From Chromera velia (taxonomy: Eukaryota; Sar; Chromeraceae), in the NCBI GenBank assembly GCA_018398765.1, contig JAHBMJ010001328.1, positions 27,501 through 91,500 on the forward strand: a DNA stretch of 64,000 bases, in the 5' to 3' direction. Made by a program: the position numbers and the translations under genes. Under the pieces are notes generated by a model, which was not told where the DNA came from, did no database searches, and saw nothing but the letters and a program-made list of their open reading frames with translations. How positions within the stretch are numbered: the stretch's first letter is position 1; each line of letters opens with the position of its first letter. Positions 11,737 through 22,729 of the stretch are shown here, piece by piece.

Positions 11737-14039
11737 CCCTCTCTCTTGTGCACGATCGTCCTTCCTTCCTTCCTTCCTTCTGAGTTTCTGAGACAGACAA
11801 CGCCGACACAAGCCAAACGAGAAGAGAAGCTGGGAAGAAGAAACCCCGAGAGAGAAACCGAGACAGGAAAAGGGGGTCAGATCAAGTCATGTGGACAGAC
11901 AACACTTTTCTCTTCTCCATCGAGGTGCATGTCTGACTCCAAGAAGCTCAAATTCTACTTCTCTCCAGAAGGTACAGACCGAGATTGAACGAAAAAGAAA
12001 ATCACGCATCTTTCCACTGGGTCTCACAATTCAATTGCTCATTCTTGCTCGACTTTGACGAGTCACAGAAAGAAAGAAAGAAAGAAAGAAAGAAAGTGCA
12101 GCTCCCCAGGTCCCAAGTACCACTTTCTGCCTTCCCAACAAACAAAAGAAGCAAAGGCCGCCCCTCGCAGATCGACTGACCGTGCTTCTCCCGCACTTTC
12201 TGCAGCATCGCCTCCTCTGCCCCATTCCCCTCTCTCCCATAAGGACAGTAGGAGTCCGAGAGATCCTCACCCTCCACCACCAGAAACCCATCCATGGGCA
12301 GGTACGTGTCCAGAGACCCGAGAGTCAAAGCCGTGCGGGGGACGATCACAGGAGCCCCACCGAACCTCTGGATCAGATCCAGATGGGCCTCGCTCACAAA
12401 GTCCACGGGCTTGTTCTTTCGCATATGGTGCCTGGAGACGATGAGAATGCGGGGGCCTCGGAATACGGGGCCTGGGGAAGGAGACTGCAGACACGCCCCG
12501 CTGTAGGCAGACAGCTGAGAGCTGGGAGTGTCTTTCAGAGGCAGCAGGGTGTCGCCCTGAGAATACGCACGGGTTCGCGTCACATCTCCAAGAGAGACCG
12601 CTTGAGAGGAGAGGTGTGCGCCGGTCTTGTCTGCTCCCCTCGTCCCAGTCTCTCTGTCCCTGTCCACCTGTGCCGATGGGGACACTGTAGAAGACGCCGA
12701 GGGATCGCTCAGACGTTTGGCGTCCCTGTTCTTCTCCCCCTCCTCCTGCCTCCTGAAGGGATGATGCCCTTCCCCATTGCCTTCAGGAACTGCAAAGAGC
12801 TGCCTGTCGACCTCCTCCAAGGTGTGTGCAACTAGGGTCTCGTTGATCTTCAGTTCACACTCCTGGAGGGAAGTCGAGAAGAGAGCACCTGCAGATTTCA
12901 ATTCATTTTCATTCAGTCAGTAGAGGCAAGGACACAGAAGCAAGCAAGTTCAGCCCCTTCCAAGAAAAACCAAGAGAAGTCGGTGTCAACAAAAGAAACG
13001 GGCCGTCAAAAGTAGTGGCAGGCAGAACTGGCAACACCCATTTCGGGATTTGCGGACGGCTTTCCAGTGCATCAAACTTCTCAACTCATCTGTCTTTGAC
13101 TTTTGGGCAGAAGAACATCAAGACAGGCTATCAAGCTGCGTGGGTTACGGGTCGATGGCCGGCACATAATTCGGATGCCCTTCACAGAAGTCTGTTCTCT
13201 TGAATTATCTCTTTGCTCGGCACTTTTCCTTCCCTTCCTTCCTCGAGATTGGGTGACGTACCGTCATGAAAGATTTTGTTCTCCAGACTCAGCGCACGTC
13301 TGCACAGGTGGGGCTCCGACTCTGATCGCGTGGGCAGGTTGGCCGCTGCTCTCTCCATCGCCCTCTTTCTGAGTTTGGTCTCCTTGACTCTCTGTCCGAT
13401 CATCTGGAGGATCGACTGCTTCGAGGAGGAAGAGGGAGTCGCAGGAGGGGTGTCCACTTCCACCGAGGTCTGAAGTTGGCGTTCTGACTCGAGAGCTCTG
13501 AGCAGTTTCTTCAACTGTTCGATTTTGGAGGACGGAATCGTACCCCCATTTCGGCACCTGAAGTGGAAGACGTTGACGGTCTTCCCACTTGAGGCTGTCG
13601 GGTTCTCGGTTTTGATCAGATTGAAGTCCAGAGAATTCACAATTGACACCACAGAGAAGGAGGCAGACAAGTCGGTCGCACCTGCAGAAACAGAGCCAGG
13701 AAAATGATTAAAGAGGAGACTTTGAATGGCGCATGACTGAGGCAGCAGCTCAAGGTCGAGCTCGAGGTCGGGCACAGCGGGTTCAGGTAAAATCTCTAGG
13801 CCCGAGAGAGCCACAGGGTCATTTTGACTACAGTCGTCCTATCTATTTGAGGGAGGGCACAGAAAGAACGGACCTTCGATGCGGGCTCTGATCCTCCCTT
13901 CTTCCTGATCGATTTGAAAGCTCACACGCGTCTTTCGACCATTGTCTTTCGGGCCGTTGACGTCGACGGCACAGTGAGTAGGCTTCGGCTGGTCTTTCCA
14001 CTTTCCGACTCGAAGAAAAGACGGTCGCTTGAATGGCAT
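10001..14039 (-). CDS. Class I glutamine amidotransferase-like (peptidase C26) protein with N-terminal extension
   Basis: Seven phase-consistent exons (minus order): 14039-13874, 13681-13262, 12888-12181, 11618-11461, 11211-10901, 10701-10448, 10161-10001, giving 725 codons. Residues about 340-725 are a C26 / gamma-glutamyl-GABA hydrolase-like domain: RILIVS at its start, then [12 protein letters not shown] with nucleophile Cys463, NSYHHQGV, and the [10 protein letters not shown] motif with His695 and Glu697. All three triad residues are present, so a hydrolase cleaving gamma-glutamyl amides is likely; the substrate is unknown. Residues 1-339 are not recognised. They contain a [15 protein letters not shown] segment, a Lys-rich helix after [13 protein letters not shown], and a Ser/Asp-rich linker. 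The two parts join through the strong donor GACG/GTACGT at 13262 and a phase-1 acceptor at 12888. Upstream non-coding exons are possible (acceptor near 14070). The intron at 10702-10900 holds a (CG)n(CA)n tract. The gene is head-to-head with HCF164. Confidence 0.8.
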
Positions 14040-14549
14040 ACTTCTTTGACCTCTCTCCGTGAATCACTGCACAACCAAGGTAGATCAGTCGATTGTGCAC
14101 TGAAGTCAGAGATGAAAACGGAGACTCACTTCAACAGAGCAATCGGTAAGCGAAAGTCAAGTTCACTGTCGTCTGAAGTAGCTTTATGGTCTTCTCCAAT
14201 ACTGTCTCGACGAATGGAAAACAATGAAAGCGTGGTTGATCGACGAACAACTCATCACAGTCTGACACCAAACTGCTCCCCGGTCCAGGACGTGGATCGA
14301 TCGATCGAATTAAGCCGATCGCGCGCTCGGGGCGGATCCGGCCGACGCGATCGCGCCGCCGCGGCCCATGCACGCGCGCCGCGGGGTCCGACCTCAGGTT
14401 GAAGACAAGTGTGCGTGCGTCGATCCACGAACCCCTTTCGCTTCTCAATCTATATAGCTGGGGGTCCTGTGGCAAGGTTGGTCCCCGTCAACCATCTGTG
14501 TCGAAAGTTTTGATTCCCGTGGAGAAAATTGTGGAGTGTGCGCTAAAGG
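14040..14549. promoter_or_regulatory. Divergent intergenic region with GC-rich core
   Basis: These 510 bases separate the start codons of the C26 gene (minus) and the HCF164 gene (plus), so both promoters must lie here. Bases about 14320-14395 form a sharp CpG-rich island with GATCGCGCGCTCGG, GCGCCGCCGCGG and CACGCGCGCCGCGG, unlike the DNA around it. A strong donor (GAA/GTGAGT at about 14129, minus) followed by an acceptor near 14070 suggests a spliced 5' UTR for the C26 gene. No TATA box stands out. Confidence 0.5.
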
Positions 14550-17044
14550 ATGCCGGCAGGGCACGTTCTTCGAGGGTGCACTTTAAGTGCACTGTTATGT
14601 TGTGCTTTTCTTCCGGACTCCCCTGCCGCTTTTCAACCTGCACGGTCGCCCCCCTTTGTTGGTGCGAGGCATCGTTGGTCAAGAAATCGGGGACGCAAAT
14701 ACTCACCGCTACTGGAGCGGAACGTCCTTTCTCCTCTCTCGGCTTCCTCTGCTGATGACGAAGCTTCGGCTTCTTCGGAGGAGACGGCAGGGAACAAGGC
14801 AGTGGCCATCGTCTCCGCCTTGTTCGGCTTCGTGTTTTATTTCTTCCAGCTGGTTAGGGGGGTTCCCTCAGAAGATCCACTTGTGATACTCAAGAGACTA
14901 GAGATGAACTCCCCAGTCGTTGGTAAGTCGATCAACCAGTCAGGTTTGGGAAGAGGAGACGGATAGACAAAGGAGACGGCCGGCAAGCAGGGGAGATGTG
15001 TATGGAAAGAGTGAGCAAGTTAATGATGAGGATCGAAGGGGAGATGACAGCTCATCCAGGAGGTCACAGAAAAGGAAAGGAAAAGACGCAAAGGTGTGCA
15101 GAAGGCTCAAAAAGTCGGTCGGAAGGAGGATTTGCCGATTTGTGTTCGTGAGTCATCATCCATCATTGTTGGCACGACACCTTGCACTCGGCTGACAGAA
15201 AGGGAGGCAGCAAAAAGGGGGAAAAGTCACAGACAGGCAGTAGACACAGACCCTTGTTTCACCTGAGACCTTGTTCTGCCTGTGTGTTCTTTCTCCCTTC
15301 ATACCTACCTGCCTGCCTTGGCTGCTTCGTTGCCGCACAGACACACGACTAGTCTCCAACGGCAAACCCACCGTGATGGAGTTCTACGCCCCCTGGTGTG
15401 AGAACTGCAAGTCCGTCGGGTAGTCTGTCAATCAGTCTGCGCGTTTCACAGGCGGAGCTCAGAAAGAGAAAAGAAAAGACCTGGGTGGGATGCAGAGCCT
15501 CATGGGGTGAGAATGTCGTGTCAGTGATTCTGTTAGCTAGTCGGACACGTCTTTATTTTGGAACAGGGAATGGACAGAGGAAGGGGCAGAGGAAGGGGGG
15601 GGGCATACAAGCCTTGACTTTGGAATTTGAAAACTTGTGTTGGCGAGGTGCTCTATCTAGAGAGAAAAAGGAAAAGAAAAGACGATATGGTCTGTCTGTC
15701 TGTTTGTCGAAAGAAAAAAGGGGAGGGGAAAGAAACATTTTGTCTGTCTGTGTCGAAGGAACAAAGACAAGGACAGAAAGACGGAAAAGACAAGGAGAGA
15801 GAAACAACAACATATTTGTCTGTCTGTGTTTGTTCGTGCAGGGTGATGGCTCCATTGATGGCTTCTGTCGAGAAGTCGTACGAGGGACGAATAAACTTCG
15901 TGACGGTTGACGGGGGGAAGCCCGAGAACGCAGACCTCGTGAGGTCCCTGCGGGTCGATGCCATTCCTCACCTAGCGATGGTGGACAGGAGCGGGAAATT
16001 CCAGACGGCACTGACGGGTCTGATTCCGGAAGTCAGTCCGGTCGTTCGTTCGCTGATTCAGGGAGTGGGTGTGTGCGGAGCGAGGGATAAGAATCCGTAA
16101 AAAAAGACGAAATCTGACGACAAGAGAAAAAGAGGCGGTACTCCACAGACGTTGTGAGTGTTCTCCTTGTTATGCTGTGTGAAGAAAGGAAGGAAGGAAT
16201 GAAGGAAGGAAGGAAGGAAGGAAAGAAAGAAAGAAAGAAAGGAGTCTTCCGGAACCGCACAAAGCCAAGGCGAGCCAGAAGTGTAAACGTGCAATGTTTC
16301 TGAGGACTCAAGACAGCATCTTCTAGAGAACTCGAGAAGACTTTTGGTTTTTGTCCCTCTCTCCCTCATTTTTCTGCGAACAACGATACAGAGAAATAAA
16401 TATCTTGGCCACACTACAAGATATCGTCTGGTTGGCCACCTCGCACTGTCCCTTTTTTGCTGCCACTGTTTCCCCCTCTGCATCAGCGTGCATGCTCATG
16501 TGAGAGTGGGCGCGCACATTTACAGTCAGTCTGTTCTCTTTTCTGTTTGCAGAAGGTGCTCAGATTCGACTTCGATGCGCTAATAAAGGGAGATGATCTT
16601 CCTTATGTCGGGTCGGTCGATTCCCCTCCGTCTCGCGTTTATAAAATTGCCGTGCCTCTTTTTGCAGACTTCTTTTTCTTTGCCTGCTTGCCTGCCTGCC
16701 GTGCGGTAGGTCCGTCAAGGGAAAAAATGAGGCAAAAAACCATAGAGTCAGTCTGTGTTTCTGTCTAACAGCGATCAATTCCTTTGGAAGTTGTCCTAAG
16801 GGCGACTTTTTCACGTCCCCCTCTCACTTTCCTCTGGCATGTGTGTGTGCGCTGGTGTGTATGTGCGTGTGAGAGAGGAGAGGAGGGGAAGAGGTAGAGG
16901 TAGAGTTTGGTTAAGAACATGTCTTTACGTACCCAAGAGTCTGCGTGCGCGCATCCGTGTGTTTGTGTATGTGTGTGCCTGTGTACACGTGTGTGTGTGC
17001 GTATGTGTATGAATATGTGCGTGCGTATTTGTGCGTGTGCGCGC

Positions 17045-17075
<31 letters not shown>

Positions 17076-17098
17076 TGTGTATGCGTGTGAGTGTGTGA

Positions 17099-17135
<37 letters not shown>

Positions 17136-17187
17136 TGTGTGCGTGCGTGTGTGTGTGTCTGTGTGCGTGCGTGTGTGTGTGTGTGTG

Positions 17188-17227
<40 letters not shown>

Positions 17228-17581
17228 CATACTTTACCGTCTTTGGGTCTCTGGGTGAGAGCCGTTTGTTTTGAAAGTCGTCAGACAGAAGTTGTCAGAT
17301 AGAAAGTGCAAGATCAGAAGAGAGGACGGAAAGATGCGCACAGGTGAGCTGCTCATAAAGTAATGCAAGCGGTGGCACGGATTCCTTCTGCACGCAGTTA
17401 CGACGTGTTTGACCAGGACGGAGACAGCCACTCGATGACGGACATTCTCTGTAGTGCAGACACCTCAGGGGCTCTCTGCAAGGACCCGCAAGCCCTCCAG
17501 AGGGCCCAGGTTAGGGAGAAAGCCCGGATCGCCGCCTGGGAAAAGGAACTGCAAGAACTGAACCTGCAAATTCAACGCTGA
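14550..17581 (+). CDS. HCF164: HCF164/TxlA-type thylakoid membrane thioredoxin-like protein
   Basis: Five exons, all in phase: 14550-14922, 15341-15419, 15842-16064, 16553-16611, 17398-17581; 305 aa. Residues 1-27 form a signal peptide ending SPAA, with Phe28 next, then a Ser/Arg-rich transit-like stretch: a bipartite plastid leader. Residues about 84-102 are one membrane helix ([13 protein letters not shown]). A thioredoxin fold follows with the redox motif WCENC (Cys144, Cys147), the [13 protein letters not shown] strand before it, and the cis-Pro loop [12 protein letters not shown]. In the HCF164 family this protein is anchored in the thylakoid, with its thioredoxin domain in the lumen, and passes electrons from stroma (via CcdA) for cytochrome b6f assembly. 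The C-terminus is a charged helix ([20 protein letters not shown]). Intron 4 holds about 300 bp of (GT)n. I chose the first ATG that gives the signal peptide. The family call is firm; localisation is inferred. Confidence 0.88.
16930..17228. repeat. (GT)n tract with internal (GC)n block in HCF164 intron 4
   Basis: About 300 bp of nearly pure GT dinucleotides with TGCG and TGTATG variants. A (GC)n block lies at about 17039-17059. It is wholly intronic. Alternating purine-pyrimidine DNA of this kind can form Z-DNA. Confidence 0.9.
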
Positions 17582-20500
17582 TCAAACGAATAGAGCAAGT
17601 ATGCAATAGTATTTTCCATGTCTTAATTCATGCATGTTGAACCATGTTTTTAGAAAAAGTGGTGGCACTGTGGTGCTGTTTATCATTATCAGTTTATCAT
17701 AGTAGAATTTATCAATCACTGAGCTAATTTAAGTTAATGAGTCTTAAGTAAAACTGAGAGCTTAGCACTAGGCGCCGCACATAGAAAAAAAAAGTTGGTG
17801 AGGCTATGCGTGATCCCAAATTATATATTAATTTAATTTATTTATATTAAAGTGACAATTCTAGCGATGATTTCACTTTAAATAGATAATTTCAAAGTTT
17901 TAAACACTTAAGGAAGAAAAACTGAAAGAAAACCTCACAATAATTCAAATGAATACATATTAAAAAATTGAATCAAAAAAACTTAAAGAATGAAATGTAC
18001 GTTAAAACATTTCGAAGACATGGTGCAGAATATAGTAGGGAAAAAACAACTTGAAAGTTAGTTTCTTAAAAAGTTCTAAGAAAAAATAAATTCATAATAC
18101 TAATGGTGATGACAGTGCAACTATATATAGTTGTAGAATGTTATAGACTATACATGGCAGAGAAATAGAAGCACAACATCGTCCGATAAAGAGTCTTAAT
18201 CAGCTAGCATGAGTCCTCCTGATCCTAATCCTGATCCGCTCTAGTAATCATTTGAATTACACTAGGAATTACGGTCGCACCATATATGCATTATGCTAGA
18301 CCATGTGACTTGCTAGGTGATTTGACATGCCTAGTCTACTGCGTTGGAGAGGAATAAGGGCCTGCTCGGACTGCTAGAGCTGCTCGGACTTTAGTGTAGA
18401 TTAATTCAAACTATCACTTTTAGGAATACATTTTTATATACTTTTAAATTAGTGTTTATTAATTCCATGATAATTCCACGTTTCATCTTCGTCTTCTTCT
18501 TCTTCTTCTTCAGGACGGTTTGGGGGTACTATTTTTGGAGCAATCATGTCATCAGCAATGCGGCAGGGAGAACTTTTGAGCACTGGAGGTAGGGATAAAA
18601 AGAGCAGAGACGGGAGTAGGCGGGTGCCATGAAAGAGACAGTGGATTTGTCTAGAATTATTACACACTAATTGTTACACACTTTTGTGTATAATTAATAA
18701 AAGGGGGGTCAGGGGTATTATTAAATTATTATATATTTAACTTTGTGTAACACTACAGGGTTGGTGTATGCCTAGGTCTATGCAGGCCTGACATGAAAAA
18801 AAAAAAATGGATCGGTAACAAGTTTTTTTTTTTTCCTGTGACATGCCTAGCCTCCAAAATTTTTGAAATTCCTTTATAAATTCCTGTATTTAAATTTTTT
18901 TAGATTCCTACTATAGCTAAATTCGATCCTCTAAATTCCTGTCTAAATTCCTTTGAATTCCTGTCTGAATTTCGAGGTCTTCAAAGTTTATATAAGGTTA
19001 TGTTAACGGGCCTTTTAAAGCCTTTTTTTCTGTACATTTATTGTTTAAACATCTAGCTTTATATTTGTTTTTTTTTTTATTTTATACATTTTTTATGTTT
19101 TATACGCCTACTCATGCATGCTTACTGGCAGAAAGGTGACCTGGCGTACGACCTCGCCCCTTTGACATATAGTACTTCATAATAGTTCATATATAATTAA
19201 ACTTACTGCCAAATTGCTGGTCACACTGACATCTTTGAGCAATCAATCCCCTAGGCCTATCATAGTAAAAAAAAAATAATTAAAGCCAATCCTTGCTTAT
19301 TTTTTTTTTCTTCTTTTTTCGACAACGTTCAAGTTCGGTAACAATTTACTACTAACAAACAACTGTTGTTCAAGTGTTGCTTAACTGTTGTTTCGGTCTT
19401 GCACAACTGTTGCTTAGGTATTGCACAAAAAAAAAAAATTAAAGTCAATTCTGGCTTACTTTTTTTTTGCTGTGATACGCCAGTTAAGAAGTATCAGTGT
19501 ATCATTCAGAAAGAGCCGCGTGAGCCGCCGCCGTGTGCACCGCCGCCGCAAGGCGAACCGCGGAAATTTGAATTTTATCAAACTGATTGTGTTACACTGT
19601 GTGCACGCCTCATGGAGTCGATTAAATTCTGTGTTGAATGCAATTTGCTTTTCCGAATCAAGTGGATTGCTTTTTGTTTTATCCAGATAGCGACTCTGGA
19701 TTAACAGACTTCTTCAAGACGTAACCACTGAACATGACTAATTATTCTATGCCTAGTCAATCCCGCATCTGCATCTAGTTCTGCATGCATGCACTAACTG
19801 ATTCCGTCTGCTCAGACTCCGCTATTCCTGTTAATAATTACATTTTGCATCAAAATTATACCATTCACTACAATGAATATACTAAAAGAAAGACTATGCT
19901 TAGCATTACAATCTAACTTTGAAGTATTTCGAATTCATAACTCTAGTAACGAGTCTAGTTTTATATCAGTGAATCTTTCTTTACTACTGTCTTTAGTTAG
20001 GTCTTTAGTAAACATGTTGTTGAGTGATGATGCACTGACCGACGCCAAGCAAGCAGTCGGCGGGGCAGAAAGAATCGAACAATAGCAAGGCGTGGAGAAT
20101 GAATGAATACACGGGGGCCAAGGCATGCTCTGCATGAATATACACCGCCCAAGTACATCAAGATGTACGCGCGCATGTATAGAGTCAGCGGGGGCCACGT
20201 CAAGCTCTATACTGGAATTCACATGAATTAATTCGACGTGCATGCACGCCTGAAGTGCGTATATCTGAATACGAACAACGTTGTGAAAGGAAGGAGGAAG
20301 AAGGTATGTATGAAGTGACTAGAAGTGACAGACTAACAGTCTTCTCCATATGTAGGAAACAACCTGACTGGTAGGTAGCAGTTGTACGCGTCGTAGCTGG
20401 ACATCGCAGTAAATGTGAATGCCAGTGATTTGCATCATGATAGACCAAGTCATATCTGTCTGACCGTCTATCTATCTCTGTATAGCCCTATATAGAGATT

Positions 20501-22362
20501 AGTGTTTTTTATCATTGGGGTGGGCTTTTCTACTTCCTTTTGCAGTAGCTTTTTTATCATTCAATCAATCAATCGCTTTTTATGATTGAATTCAACGATG
20601 AATTGATAATTATTTTAGAATAAAAGAACGATTCAATATATTATGAAAATTGGTTTAGAAATTTGTACAATTTCATTCTAGATTCTGTCGACTTTCTTGC
20701 ATATAATAATAATATAAACTGGTACATAAATTAAAATAAAATTCAACTGATTCCCGGGACTTCCACTGTATGCCAGTGAACACTGTGAAGAAATTGGTTG
20801 CACGTAATTTTGCCACATCGGCCCCAGTGGCACATGAAATAATATATCCTACTATTCTAGATCTTATTTGCATGTCGGGGGGAGGTTTGAATGGTAGCTA
20901 GAGGGCTGCAGCGAGAGGAGCCATCACAAAGACAAATAGCAGGCTCGGCACTCACAGAGTGACTGAAACGGCGTGCAGTGCATGCATGAGGCGCGAGTAC
21001 AAAGACTTTAAGCCGCACTTCAGATACAATTAAGGAGCTTTCAGTGCTGTCTCTGGAGGGCTGATGCAAGTGAATGCAGACTTTTAGCTCACATCATCTT
21101 CGACGTCCCGTCACGGAGGGAAATTAAGGAGTGCAGGAAAATTAGAACGGCAGAAAAGGATCAGTGGTTATGACTAGTAGTGACCTTGCAGCTTCAGCCT
21201 TCAAGGACACCGAACTCTAGCTCATCCCGCGAGTGCACAGCCTCCATCTTGACAGGAGAAGAGGTCGAAAAGTTTATCAATCAGACCACTCCTTGCTGCA
21301 GTCTCTATCAGGAGGAGCTCCTCTGATCCCCGTCCTACCTCTCAAAACATGTATCCACTCAATTGGAGCACCTCAAACGTCTGACCGGCTACGCCCTGCT
21401 GCTAATCCTGTAACACCAGAGGGAGGTGTAGGGGCCATGCAAGCAATGGAAAAGAAAAGACTAGAACACACAAGAACAGCAAAAACAAGAGACAATGGGA
21501 GAGGGAAGTAAACATGACGGCCACTCAAAGGGGGGAAGTGGAGCGGAGTGTAGCGGCATCAATCTACGGCACTTGCAGAGAGGGAACGTCAGGGACATAA
21601 AGACAACCCACAACACAGGAGGAGGGACACACAAACAAAAGAAAGGCTCCTATGAGTAGTTGCCTTCCCCTTTTAATGAAGTCCAGCTCCCTTCTGCACT
21701 ATGACTTATCATAGGGAAGACTGAATTCAAAGCGGGCCGTTTCTCAGTCTGTGACTCAGAAGCTTTGTGGGGTCTCTGCCCAAGCCCTGAACCCAGAAGA
21801 GCATGTGTAGATCGACACCTGTGCATTGATTGGACTCAACACATCCGTCGTCATTCGGTCCCAAATTGGCGAACTAGGTAAGTGCAAGAGAAGATTTAAA
21901 AGGAATACAGGGGACACTCGCTAGGAGGGCCTTACACTTTCATACCTGATGAGTCAAGAAAGCGTTTCAACAGAAGGTTAGCCGAGAAGACAGACATATT
22001 CTCACCTGTTCACGAAAAAACGTTGCCACAATCTAACGAAGAACGCAACAACCCTTTCTCTTCTTTCTTTAGTCAAAGGCAGGAGAGGGGACTGTCAAAT
22101 CTGATTCAGGGAGACACTGACCATGAAGTCAGGAATTATTCCGATTGCGCAAGGAGCCTCCCAAAAGCGTTTGACCATACCGGTTCTGAGAGCTCTCTTG
22201 TGTTTCTTTTCTGCTCGCTTCTCCCCCTGGTAGCCCCCTCAGCACAAGTTTTGTTTCCAGACAGATTCAGAAAGAGCAGCCCCATCATCAGGTTGCCAAT
22301 ATGATGAACGAACCATGGAGGCTGCCTCGGCTCCTCTCCCACTTACACTTTCTCGTCCAGGT
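17582..22362. other. AT-rich spacer with dispersed repeats, no complete gene
   Basis: AT-rich DNA downstream of HCF164. It holds one copy of a repeat also found near 32.9 kb (about 19080-19200) and a GC-rich blip at 19500-19560 (CCGCGTGAGCCGCCGCCG). An acidic exon-like frame on the minus strand at 18449-18600 encodes RIADDMIAPKIVPPNRPEEE and then a stop. From about 21.0 kb the base composition becomes balanced, but I find no splice-bounded coding exon until 22363. Confidence 0.45.
19080..19205 (+). repeat. Dispersed repeat, copy 1 (partner at 32.87 kb)
   Basis: The segment contains CGCCTACTCATG, then GGCAGAAAGGTGACCTGGCG, CGACCTCGCCC and CTTTGACATA followed by CTTCATA. The same blocks in the same order recur at about 32865-32975. 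Both copies are on the plus strand and sit after T-rich runs. The identity of the element is unknown. Confidence 0.6.
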
Positions 22363-22671
22363 TTAGAAGCACGCCCGAGGATCCTCGATCATGCAATCTC
22401 CTCGCTCGTCGAACGGTAGATGTCCTCTCCACAGGTGCTATACTCCGCTCCACACGGCCAGCCGAAAAAACAAAAACAAAAGAAAGCTTGCATGACCGAC
22501 CTGGCTGATGTCCTCAGTTTCGTCCTCTGTTGCTATGATTTTCTTTCTTTTGGCGTAGTTGTCTCCTCTTTGGGTCTGTCCGTCCTGTTGAACAGCCTGC
22601 AGTGTCAATTTATCGGTGAATAAATTTGTCTGGGCGACAGGAATCATTTCATGAAGGGACGCACGACGCAT
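22363..22671 (-). CDS. Possible small two-exon gene, unknown product
   Basis: Exon 1 (22671-22501) starts at an ATG and encodes a polar segment including LTLQAVQQDGQTQRGDNYAK and ATEDETEDISQ, ending at CAG/GTCGGT. Exon 2 (22437-22363) follows the acceptor GGAGTATAG in the same phase, reads HLWRGHLPFDERGDCMIEDP, and stops at TAA. The 81-aa product has no recognised domain, signal peptide or membrane helix. Support is the open frame, protein-like composition and matching splice phase only. It could instead be a fragment of a longer transcript from the repeat-protein gene just upstream on the same strand. Confidence 0.35.
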
Positions 22672-22729
22672 TTTTTTCCTTGGTCAGACATGGATAAGAG
22701 CTTACAGGATTCTGAAACCTTCAATTTCA

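Noticed and set aside
13682-13873. Extra exon in the C26 gene encoding [19 protein letters not shown]
   Set aside because: It could be included through a 39-bp intron, but direct joining of 13874 to 13681 is in phase and gives a normal-sized intron.
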